This document shows, one piece after another, positions 33,101 through 43,600 of a stretch of DNA of 64,000 bases. The translations under genes and the position numbers were made by a program. Numbering within the stretch: position 1 is the stretch's first letter; each line of letters opens with the position of its first letter. This DNA comes from Symsagittifera roscoffensis (taxonomy: Eukaryota > Xenacoelomorpha > Acoela > Convolutidae), in the NCBI RefSeq assembly GCF_963678635.1, contig NC_087069.1:37119959-37183958 (forward strand), in the 5' to 3' direction. A model generated the notes under the pieces. The model was not told the DNA's origin. It ran no database searches and saw nothing but the letters and a program-made list of their open reading frames with translations.

Positions 33101-33579
33101 TTCTGAGAATACCTAAAGCCATTGAAAGAATATGGTCAAGGCAAAGATTGATGCCTTGGTTCCGTGCAGTGATGACATCATGGATGTATGAACGCGCGAA
33201 GCGTCACATGTCGAGGAACACGGAAGCCTATCACTCTTTCCAGCTAGATATAGGACCGGGAGCCTATAAAAGAGCATTCCTGGCGCACAGAAACGCGGTC
33301 ACCACGGCGGTGAAGCGAGTGGCTGGAGCGCCTTGTGCAACCGAAGATGAAAAGAAAGAGGTCTTAAGAGCTGACCTAGAACGAAATGTGAGCCTATGTC
33401 TTCACAACAGCTTTTGCAGGAACCGGGAGCAGAAGGTGAATGTGGACTTGCTACCTTGTTGCAAACCGAGGCTGTTGGAACAAGAGAGTTGGGGCACGGC
33501 CCGCAACTCTATGGACATGTTAGAGAAAGTTCTGGAAGACAGTGACGCTGAAGATCAGGATGGAGAAGCGATGGAATGA
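30137..33579 (+). pseudogene. ORF C, second copy, 5'-truncated and frameshifted
   Basis: This starts inside ORF C at the duplication joint (the YQSELEGK segment), so about the first 70-95 residues are missing. The frame runs to TGA 32759-32761, where one A is missing near 32742, and resumes in the other frame (ATG 32761) to TGA 33577-33579. The first copy is intact at this site, whereas this copy is intact at the site near 29445, so the lesions arose independently after or during duplication. The Cys/His motifs are all kept (SWCPHPNA, GHICNLGHC, PCHCLAQT). Function unknown, as for the first copy. Confidence 0.75.
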
Positions 33580-34339
33580 AGATGATGAACGAAGTGAACA
33601 AGTGAAGACGTGAGCAAGAAAAGAAGAGAAGGAGAAAAAACTTGATTGTCTTTGTGTGTTAAAACTTGAACCAATCAACCAAGTTTTGATTATTGAACTT
33701 GTTAAACTTTTTGTTTTGATCTAGTTTGGTCAGACCAAACTACAATGTTGCAATTGTTAAAATTGTTGAAATTGTTGATTTTAGTTATGACTATTTATGT
33801 ATGTATATGAGTAACATAGGTGAGTATTTTTACCTATTTATTCACGACTGAAGTTTTTAACCTGTGTAAGACACAAATTCACTGTGTGGCGACATGGTAA
33901 GTTTGAGTAAACTTGCTCGAGAGGGTGAATAACTCAATAACTTTCCTAGCCACAGAGTTTCTTAGTTTTAATATTGAGAGGACCGCATAAATGACTGATT
34001 ATACTTGGTGAGTGAAGTTAAGTTAATTTTAACGGGTGCGTGGCCGTGCCACGTCCCACTTTTTAATCACAAAGAGCGAAAAGAAGTTTTATGGCGAGAT
34101 GACGTAAGTAGTCAGAAAAGAAATTTTATCTAGGACACTCCTAATGGTGCAAATTTTGTGAAAATGTTGAAAGGCAGTGAGATGTAGTACGATGCCATTT
34201 GTGAACACGTAGTGAGTTGAAGTGGAGGAGATAAATTTCATTTTCTTATGCGATTTGTAAGATTGATTATAGAAGACTGGAGTACTACTTGGCGATAACC
34301 CGGTGTTATGCGATCAATAGGGACATTGATGGAGACTTG
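33580..34339 (+). other. 3' UTR of ORF C before PPT
   Basis: Non-coding. It has the same 9-bp hairpin as the first copy (33722-33730 with 33734-33742). The final 20 bases (GGACATTGATGGAGACTTG) match the sequence before the PPT-like tract at 19774. Confidence 0.55.
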
Positions 34340-34350
34340 TCCGGGGAGTA
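34340..34350 (+). promoter_or_regulatory. Polypurine tract of giant element
   Basis: TCCGGGGAGTA, immediately followed by the TG of the LTR-like block. It is identical to 3989-3999 and matches the internal tracts in pol. Confidence 0.7.
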
Positions 34351-35222
34351 TGAGCCATTCTGCCAGACTGGCACAGCACAACCTTCCGGCGACGTGAAAA
34401 AGAACGGCCTTATTGACGAAAAAGTATTGCGAAGGAGGGTCGGAATATTCTAGAATTTTTATTTTTAAAATTTCGATCAGAAGAAGAATATTTCTCAGAA
34501 ATACAAAAACGGCCATTTTGACTGGAAAAGACGAAAAAACAGAACAACGACAAAAATCGCCGAAAACAGTCGCACAAGAGACGAAAAATACGAAGCCTCT
34601 TATCGTGGCAACAACACACGATAAGAACCTTAGCAGTGAATATTAGTGGAGAAGGAGGCTTCAGTGGGAAGAAATATACCACGGAACCCTCCCGGGACAC
34701 AAATTGGAAGAGATAAGGGCGTTATCTCAGGAATATTACGGGAGCGGAGGCTTGGTCCCCCAGAGACTGTTTTATCTAAAGGGACTGTATAAACTGACTG
34801 TATAGCTACTAGATGTCATAGATCTCTTAATTAACACCGTTATTGTTTGATAATTCAGAATATGAGTAGCTAGAAAGAGGAAAGGGTCAATCCATCTCCA
34901 ATGGATTTAAAATAGAACTGTCACACAAAAGCATATTAAAGTAGGTTGTTCGAGCCGTGTTTTTAATGACAATCACGTAGTCTGAGGATCCGAGACTCAG
35001 CTATGTGGTTGTGTTCGCATGTAAACGAAAGCTGATCAAAAGTCGTTTGACTGATGGCCTAAAAATGGTAACTTTTTACTTTGCCCTAGACAGACCAGAA
35101 AATCAACTGGCAAGGTCGAGACGGTGAGAAACGAGTAGGATTAAGGTAACTGACGCCTGCCAGTCGTTAATAGGTACTTTTTCTACGCTCCGTCGCTGTG
35201 TAGTATTTGGGCGAATGTTACA
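34351..35222 (+). repeat. 3' LTR of giant Gypsy-type element
   Basis: About 872 bp, TG..CA. TATAAA at 34788-34793, hairpin AATCCAT 34889-34895 with ATGGATT 34901-34907, ATTAAA polyadenylation signal 34935-34940, and the conserved downstream segment TTGTTC..GTTTTTAA. It ends GAATGTTACA, the same terminus as at 4902 and as the inverted copy at 35917. It is diverged from 4000-4902, so the two did not arise as identical LTRs of one insertion unless recombination has mixed copies. Confidence 0.65.
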
Positions 35223-35570
35223 AATTAGGGACTTCAAGCCGAAAATTTTCTCATTAAGTCATGAATTAAGATTATTTTGAACACTTTTTGGAAGAGTTTA
35301 TGATTTACATGATCTTTCTTCACTAGTTATTGGCGCTTTCATAAAACTTAAGCCTCCAAAGGATGTTTCAGAAAGCTGAAAAGTAAAACATTGTTGAAGG
35401 CATTTTTCATGTTTATAGTTTATGCATTTCAAAAACCTGCTGATGTTATTAATGGATGCCAATCACAAATGGTGCATTGTCATGAATAACGCTTATTATG
35501 GACTAAACTGGCCTAAGATTTCGAAAAGCGAAACAAATTATTAAGAACGAAACAAATTATTTTTGACAAA

Positions 35571-35771
35571 CATTGTTCGACTGCTTCTCTACAAAATTCA
35601 TTTTTTCATTTGACTTCTAAAAAATGGAATTCACTGCCCATAATTTTGCGCAATTTAGAAAAATCGAAAACAGGATTCAAGAAAAAATTGAAAGAATTTT
35701 ACGTGAGTGAATTGAGAAACAATCCTATATGTACTAATACAAATACGTGGCGTGATTTCAGTTTTTGCTAG
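35571..35771 (+). pseudogene. C-terminal fragment of a LINE (non-LTR) ORF2
   Basis: A 66-codon stretch ending in TAG reads SFFHLTSKKWNSLPIILRN and then KSKTGFKKKLKEFYVSE. This W-N-S-L-P..+S..FKK.LK.. pattern is the usual C-terminal end of ORF2 in Jockey/CR1/RTE-like LINEs. No reverse transcriptase is next to it, so it is a 5'-truncated or decayed copy between the LTR end and the inverted LTR fragment. Confidence 0.55.
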
Positions 35772-35916
35772 TTCTAAATGTTTTAATTCAGTTTAATTTT
35801 TCACACATTGTTTGAAAGAGAAACTGTATATACTCTGTAAATGCGCTGTATGTTTGGACTATCTGTAAAATTGTTTGTAAAGTTTTAATACCAGCTTGTT
35901 CGTAATTCTTAAATCT

Positions 35917-35992
35917 TGTAACTTTCGCCCAAATACTACACAGCGACGGAGCGTAGAAAAAGTACCTATTGACGACTGGCAGGCGTCAGTTA
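35917..35992 (-). repeat. Inverted copy of the giant-element LTR end, running into the gap
   Basis: The reverse complement of these 76 bases matches 35147-35222 with about two mismatches. It starts at the LTR terminus (TGTAAC) and continues to the last base before the N run, so a second, oppositely oriented copy probably lies in the gap. Confidence 0.8.
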
Positions 35993-36192
35993 NNNNNNNN
36001 NNNNNNNNNNNNNNNNNNNNNNNNNNNNNNNNNNNNNNNNNNNNNNNNNNNNNNNNNNNNNNNNNNNNNNNNNNNNNNNNNNNNNNNNNNNNNNNNNNNN
36101 NNNNNNNNNNNNNNNNNNNNNNNNNNNNNNNNNNNNNNNNNNNNNNNNNNNNNNNNNNNNNNNNNNNNNNNNNNNNNNNNNNNNNNNNNNNN
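35993..36192. other. Assembly gap, exactly 200 N
   Basis: The run is a round number, so its true size is unknown. It breaks off within the inverted LTR. Confidence 0.98.
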
Positions 36193-39100
36193 GATCAAAT
36201 CGCACGTGCGCTGCAATTTGCAAGGTGAGCTCTTGGAAGTAAAACATAGCTTAATGGGTGCTGGTTATATGCGCTCTTATCAACCTAAATAACTAACCTT
36301 CGGGTTAGGCTTTCGGGATTGTTGACTAAAAAAAAAGAAGTTTTGGTTGAATTTCATCATCAAACAGATATGATTTTTTTAAGTTTCACTCAATTATAGG
36401 TAATTATGTGGCACAAATTCATATTACATCAATAGTTTCATTTTTGTTATAAATAAAGTGAAATACTTTCCAGAACTTGTAATTTTTGTTTAAGCAGGAA
36501 ACCTTTAGTACTAGTAACATGATGAAGATAAAAACTTCTACCTTAAGTGATGTAGGTTTTTAAACTTGTCTTTGATTTTCCTTTAACATAGTCCTCTTTC
36601 AATTATTAGCTTGATAATTGCGATAAAAAAACCTGTATTAACTGTGATTTTATGGCGATTTAACAGATATTTGAAATTTCTTGGATTTATTTTGAATTGA
36701 TTAAAGTAGAATTAGGCATAGTGATTTTACTTTGTCCTTATTGTGTAAACTCTGGTTAGATTTTGACAAAAATCCGAGGTTGAATCTTACCGTGACTTTT
36801 TTCAAGAAATTTCCTTGAATATTGCTAATATTGATTATTTGAATTGATGTTGTTAATTGTAAATTATGTTACATTTACTTGGACAGAAAGCCAGTTAAAT
36901 ATACATATATACGGTGTGAGGTGAAGAATTCTGGACAGACATTGAGTCTAATATGAATAACTCAATCTAATCGGGTTAAGATAGTGTTTTTTTTGACCAG
37001 GTGGATGCATGAACAAAATTGGGTGTTTTTGGTCGGTATCACACGACTTTGTCCGCTACTGAAAGAAAAAAAAACAAAGTCCAGGTTGACATTTCCAGGT
37101 TTCAAAGATGATTTTTTTTTAAATTGAATTTTCAATTTATCAAACATTGATCAAGGCATATATAAACATGCCATACAAAAAAAAACAAGAGTTTTAGCCT
37201 GTTTAAAAAAAGTTATCCAGAGAAACGGAAAAACTCCAATTTTTGTGCATCGTGGGCTACGTTATGCATACAAAACATTAAAATTTGCATGCAACTTTTT
37301 TTGGAAAATGTTTGTTTGAGTACAAAATTCGATTTGAGGTTGAAAAAAAAAACGAAAAAATGTTTGGGGCAATTTCAATTTTACTTGGAAATTTTTTGAA
37401 AAAATTGTATGAAAATTGTATGATTATCATTTTTCTGTACATTTGACGTAGGCAATTGTATGACAAGCATTTTCGGTGTGGGGAAATGTAAGATAAGCAT
37501 TTTCGGTTTATGGAGGTCAAACCGGGTAGTGTGAATTTTCGTTCGTGGAAATATTATCGACGCGAGCGAAAAAGTCGACGCGAACGAAAAAAAGTGTCGC
37601 GGAACTCGACACGGCCAAACCGGTGAAGCGTGATTGTTTTCTGGAAATCACTGTATTTCCAAAACGCTGGTCCACCATTAAAATAGTTTATTCGGGTTTA
37701 GGGGCAGGGGAAAAAGTATTGTTTGAAATACATCTGAAAACAGTCATCATTTGTTCTCTAACAGTGATCTCCAGAAACTGTTGTTTTAAAACTTTCCTTG
37801 TATAAAAAGTCAGAAACAATTTAAAAGAAGAAAAATTTTTTTTTGCTTTGGTTTTTGGATTTAATTTTTTTCCCGTTTTTCTGACTGCGTTGTTGTTTCA
37901 ATTGCGATGGGTTTTTGCGTGAGTGACACAGAGATAGAAATCTCTGGCGGTCCAGCCTTATTGCACACACGATTATCATTCATTCCCCAACAGCATTAAG
38001 ACATTCAACTTCCGATAAACCCCTGTATCATTTCCGGACTAACTTCTGGAACTGACTATGGGCTGACTCTGGCGTATGGCGGGGCAGGAGCTGAAGGCTA
38101 TCCTCAGATTTTTGATTATAAGCCACGCGAGTTTTCTGCAAACACCAAAGGCTTTTATAACCACATGGGTTGAACAATCAGACAATCATATAGTTTTGCT
38201 AAAGTAAATCCTGCAATCGGTCTGGAATTTACACCTCAATCAAATAAATATTCTGCCTGAATGAGTTAGTTGTATCGAATCTCTCATTTAAATAATGACG
38301 TCACCTTACTAAAATTTTAAACAACAAAACATCAAGAGACAGACGTATTTTTTCAACCTTTTTCTGAAATGTTTTTTCTTCAACTAGACTTGAGAAACTG
38401 AGTAACACTTTGCATATTGTAATCAAATTTCAGTGAGCTTTGGCGGGAACACGAACATTGCAGATTTTTCCATATATCCTCTGAAATATCAAATTTGAGG
38501 CGGGAAACTTTTCTCGAAGTTTCTGTAGATCCTTGTTACACCGACGGAGATTTTTTTTGGATTTAAGTTTTTCCTCAAATTTTGGAGCAAGAAAAACTTA
38601 AGATTGAATTGAAAGTTTACGAAGCTACCAAAATTATCTAATGGACTTATTGTTCCGACTTTTGATACGAAAGTAACGGAATATTTGTGCTCGGAGTGGG
38701 TTTTTTTTTCTTCAGACAAATTTCGACTTTTTAACTAGCCATTTTTGACGAATTTTTTTTATCATTCGAAAGCTATTGTTGTCTTGAACTTAAATTTGAA
38801 AAAATATTTCACCTGTGATCATTTTGCGTAAAGTTATGATGGTTTAAAGATTGCCATTTTGGCCATTTTGAACAATTTGGGACAATTAACGCGCGATATA
38901 ATTCACGCTAATACCGCGAAAGCGGAGATTTAATCCGTGTTATAAATCGTTCCAAATTGGTTGAACGAAGCTTATTTGCCCTAATTGATTTGTTACAAGG
39001 ATAGAAATCTATCTTTTTGTACTTCATATGGCGTGTGGGGGGATGGTTTTCACAAAAAATTTCAAATTTTGGAAAAAAAAAAATTCATTTTTTATGTTAT

Positions 39101-40460
39101 TACTGCTGCTCCATAAACCTTAAAAGGCAGTCGGAACCTTCAGGGCCTCGCCCTGATACGAGCAGTCTTGTATTGATTTTCTAGACGCTACAATCGATCC
39201 ACTTTTTCCTGCATGAATTGAATTAAGTCGATTTAAAATCCATTTCAGCTTTTAAAACGTACGTGGTTATTCGAATTAAATCAATTTAAAATGGTATTTG
39301 AGCCAATCCAAACCCATTTTTGTCAGTAAGAGTACAATTGATACCATACTAAATTGCTTCATCACTATTTTCAAAGTCCGTGTATCAGCCTGGTTTACAA
39401 CATCTGATCCAAAAGAGAACCTAAGAAACGATCGACAGGCTTTCTTACCGTCGCAAAAAGCAAAATTTTAAATACTCCCGCTCTCGATCAGAAAAAAAAC
39501 TCCTTTTTAGAATTTCAAGTTATTATCCTTACTATTCAAACTTGTTACTTTTCTTTGCAATGCAAAGAGATGCTCGTTTGCCATATTTCAAAAAAAGATG
39601 AACGCTTCATCGAATACGGTGGTAGAGTTGTTTATTCACTCCAAAAATTTGAACTGTTTTTTTTTTGTGATTAGAAGCTTGGTGCACTAGTCAGGCAGAT
39701 GAGTCAAACAGATGAGCCAGTTTTAGCCTGACAAAAGTTTAATCGCAGTTGTTCAACCAAAAAAAAGTTGATTTTGTTGAGATCCCCAAAAATTTGAGAG
39801 CAGATTGGATCCCCAAAAGCTAGAGGGTGATTAGAGGTTTTAGAAAATACAAATGCCGAGACTTTGTTTGAAGTTATCACTCTCAACATTAAATGAGCAG
39901 AAAAATTCAGTCGGTTGGTTGGTCGTCCGATCTAATTCTTTGTAGACCACGGACGGTAGTTTACATACATTAACCCGTGAAGCAAAGGCAAACTTTTTTG
40001 TGGGCCCAACAGCAGGCGGCATTTATATCATCAAAAGAGAATTAAAAACTTACTGAATCAACTGATATTACGCTAAAAATGATTTAATATATCTCTTTTT
40101 AATTTAAATTGCTCTTTATAATCTGTTTTTGAACAAGTTTGAATCCTGGTTGGACCTTTCTTTTCGTGCCTATGCAATGAACCACCTGTACTTATTTTTC
40201 AACCGAGCTTCTCCGTAACCTCACATGAGCATCATTGTTGCTGAGCAACGAGGGGTTAAGAATGAATTGTAGTTATGAAGAATCAATTGGTTTTTTGCGG
40301 CCAAACATCAACATGCCATTTCTTATTCCAGTCAGAAATTGTGAACGCCATATTTAGCGGTGCGTATCTGTTTTTTTTTTCAATCTGGATTTTCACACCT
40401 CTCAACATGAAGTTTTCTATGCATGAAATTTTCAGTTTTTTCCTCCATATTATATTCTTT
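36193..40460. other. AT-rich non-coding region with decayed repeats
   Basis: No convincing gene. Just after the gap lies an open stretch of 32 codons (IKSHVRCNLQGELLEVK..) followed by a hairpin CTAACC-TTCG-GGTTAG (about 36293-36308). A 57-codon open stretch at 38000-38173 has a balanced composition (YGLTLAYGGAGAEGYPQIFD) but no partner exon that I can see. An old repeat at 38640-39180 pairs with 56090-56620. Confidence 0.5.
38640..39180 (+). repeat. Old interspersed repeat, inverted partner at 56090-56620
   Basis: Blocks such as GTTCCGACTTTTGATACGAAA, TATTTCACCTGTGATC, TTAACGCGCG and CAGTCGGAACCTTCAGGGC recur in reverse order on the other strand at 56.1-56.6 kb, with similar spacing. The family is not identified. 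Confidence 0.5.
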
Positions 40461-40612
40461 TCACATCATGGACTTGGATCCTAGGCATGCATTGCAGTTG
40501 GGGCAATAGTGGGAGGTGTCTTTGCAGCCGTCAACGCAGAAAGGGATGAGACAACACCCCCATGGCCCAATGAAGAAGCAAACTGCAAGACAAACAACCC
40601 AAGCGCCACAAC
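40461..40612 (-). other. LITAF-like gene exon 3 (terminal)
   Basis: 152 nt after a T-run plus AG. It encodes the membrane segment and HYCPNC, then TGA. Confidence 0.85.
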
Positions 40613-43600
40613 CTAAAAAAAATAACCAACAATTAGGCAAAACTTATCATTTAAAAATATACTGATTAACTACGCTTTTGCATGAACTCCTCAGAAATAG
40701 TTCAACGTCAAAAGAAAATCGGTCGTTTCTAGACTGCTTTTTTGCAGCCACGATTTTCAAACGGTTCTTCACGGTTCTTTCAAAGGCGAATCTCAATCTT
40801 AATTCTGTGTTCGATGAAATGAAAAGATACAATCGATTCTAAATTAATGATCTTACTACAAGGTTTGAGTCTTACTACAAAACCTATTGACAAGGTTAAT
40901 ATTATTGTTCAATTGCAAAATAGAGTTTACTTCTAGATAAAAAAATTAATGATTTGGAACTTTACAGTTCGAAAAACAGGGTTATTTTGCAAAAATTAAC
41001 ATTACGTTCTGGAAATATAACCAATTTGTGCTGACCTTCTTTAATGGTATTCTGGGTGTGGAGGCAAGCAACTGCAACCTGAAGGCATGCCACCCGGTCA
41101 GCCCCATGAGTCAAAATTTTGTAATTAAAATAGAATTTATGGCCGTTAAAATTATTACTGTTTTTTTTTGCACCCCATGAACAAACAACCGGTCTTTATC
41201 ACAGCGCGACTTACACAGGGTGATTCAAAATGGGTGGTTTTGTGAATGTAATCAATAACTTATGATTGTGTCCCCAACGGTTTTTTTTTCTAAATGGATG
41301 GAGGTTTTCAGAGGCATTGTTGCAGCGCAAATGTAAATGTGCGAGAGTATAAATGCATATAAAAGTAAATACATACAGGGACAGTAGCCAAGCGTATACA
41401 TGGTGCGTCACGGCGGGTTCGGCGCCGGTTCGAATCCCGACTAGGGCATTTCCTTTCTAGAACTCGAATGTGCACAGAACTTGATGGGATGCCCCGTAAC
41501 CAGGTTCGGTCCCCCCCAAAACCCATTTTAACCGTCTTTTCGCTCTAATTTGGTTCAGCCTTGGTTATGGCTGACCTTTAAAAAGAGCAATTTGTCTCAA
41601 GGACAAATACTGGCCATTTTTGCAGCTTGCTTTGAGTTATGCAGTTTATTGTGGCCGATGTTACCGATGATAAAGCTTGTTGAAAATTATAAATTATCGT
41701 TATATTTTCAAACTTCCGGAGTTATTTTGCCGAGAAAATACTCATTAATTAAAGTGTTTGAAAACCGATTTTATCACGAAGTGTGGAGATTGACGCGCAC
41801 ATTTTGGCGCCCCACAAGGGACCAGTTGGTCTATTTTTCACAATTTTGCCCCCTGATCCGGAAATGATTACTGAGGGGAATTGGCAAAGTTGACTGCAGT
41901 TTATTGTTGACAATTTCAGGGCACGATTTAGGGTAATATTTCGATTGTGCACTCAATAAATCCAACGATAAGGTGTTTTGAGAATCAGGAAAAGAGCTGG
42001 CAGCCAAGTCGGACTGTTCTTTATCGTCTAAAGCCGCACTCCTTGCTAACCCAATCTGGCATGACTGTCGGCTGCTATTTGGATCAACGCTTATTTGATC
42101 ACATTCATTAGAAATATTATCTTGGAATAATTCAATGGCCGCCGATTCTATTTGGAACATGCGGCTGGAAATTGTCTTTGTGTAGTGGTGAAGCTTTTGT
42201 TGAGCGGCATCCCGATTGAACCGCGAAGTAAACGAAGTATTATTTGCCACAACCTATCCGGAGTTCCTGGAATTGAGGCCTAGATACAGGTGCTGGGCAG
42301 CAGCCCTCAATCGTAGGCCTACAAACAGGTATTCTGACTGTCGAGTGCCCTGTCAGTTACGGACTTTTTGTGCAAGTTAGAGTAGTGATTGCCGAACAAT
42401 TTCTCTGTGACAGACCGAAGGCTTGACAACCCAAAACCGGTGACCGCCCAATCTCCAAAACCGTCAAAAACTGTAAGACTCATCTAGTTTTTATAAATTT
42501 ATTGTGCAATAAAATTACATACGGTGTTCTATTGTGTATCCCAACTCAAAGCAAGCTACAAGTGGTAATTTTTTCCAGATACCACAAATTTTTGGGTAAT
42601 TGTGAACGGATTGAAAATCCAAAAAATTGGACCATAGACAAGAGGTACTGGACTAGTTTTTTGGATTGGTTTACGACTCGAACCTGCTGACCAAAGTTTT
42701 CCGAAAAATTTTGGGAAAAAAGTAAAAAAAATTGCCAAAAATTCCTCAAAACGTCCCCATAATTCTGCGAAACTGTGCTGTAACATGACACCAACCTTAT
42801 AGTAAGTGGTCTGGTAGCGTAATATCAGGCAAATTAAGTTGAGTTTTTTCATCCTCAGGTTTTTTCCGCGTGTGTTGTTGGAACTTAACCAATTTGCCTG
42901 ATCCCCCACCCACATTGTTGAAACTGAAAGCCAGTACGCTTCAAGTAATTCTAAGCCGTTTCAGCCCGTCCGATTATTGACTTCGTTGCGCGACACTAAT
43001 GTTAAGTGGCCAGGTACGGTGATAATAAGTGAGTTAAGTTGAATTCTTTCATCCTCAGGTTTACTCCGTGTGCGTTGTTGGAGTTCAACCGACCTACTTA
43101 ATTTCCCCACCCCATTGGTTCAAGTGAATCTAAGCCGTTTCAGCTCGTCCGATTATTGACTTCGTTGCGCGACACTAATGTTAAGTGGCCAGGTACGGTG
43201 ATAATAAGTGAGTTAAGTTGAATTCTTTCATCCTCAGGTTTACTCCGTGTGCGTTGTTGGAGTTCAACCGACCTACTTAATTTCCCCACCCCATTGGTAC
43301 TTTAGCGTAACGTAGCCGTCGCATAGGTCTCTTGAGTGTATGGTATTCATTCTAGGAGCTAGTTCTCTAGATCACGCGCTCCGTACACTATCCGCGCCGT
43401 CTCAAAAGCGCGTGAAAGAGACTTGTTTCACAAAGCCCGGTTTAAGCTTGGACTTGAACGCCAGGTAAAAGTATTTGTGGATTTACTTGAGTGAAAATAC
43501 AGTTTTTCTGAGAGTCGTTTATTTCTGAAATTATTAAGCATGGAAGTTAAGTTTCAGAAGAAAATTAAGAAGTTGTTTGAGAAACGTAGCAATCTCGAAA

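Larger units (their letters stand above)
26254..34012 (+). repeat. 3.88-kb tandem duplication of ORF C and its 3' UTR
   Basis: The unit from 26254 recurs from 30136 with an offset of 3882 bases, and the end of the first unit (..ATACTTGGTGAG 30138) recurs at 34012. The joint shares only GAG with both parents. The copies differ by scattered substitutions, one private single-base deletion each (near 29445 in the first, near 32742 in the second) and an 8-base TTAGTTTT difference in the 3' UTR. Confidence 0.9.

Noticed and set aside
36193-36310. Open stretch after the gap and CTAACC-TTCG-GGTTAG hairpin, like a bacterial gene end with terminator
   Set aside because: No T-run follows, the upstream part is N, and the surroundings are clearly eukaryotic; contamination cannot be argued from 100 bases.
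38000-38173. 57-codon open stretch with balanced composition (YGLTLAYGGAGAEGYPQIFD)
   Set aside because: No clear splice acceptor or donor, no partner exon and no family I recognise; it could be chance or a relic.
41385-41450. True tRNA gene in the BEL/Pao LTR
   Set aside because: A and B boxes are good, but the T-stem has a mismatch and no acceptor stem pairs, so only a tRNA-like promoter or fossil is claimed.
41550-41867. 105-codon frame in the BEL/Pao 5' LTR and a 94-codon partner at 50365-50649
   Set aside because: Both arise from the same LTR sequence and have no protein features; they are non-coding LTR.
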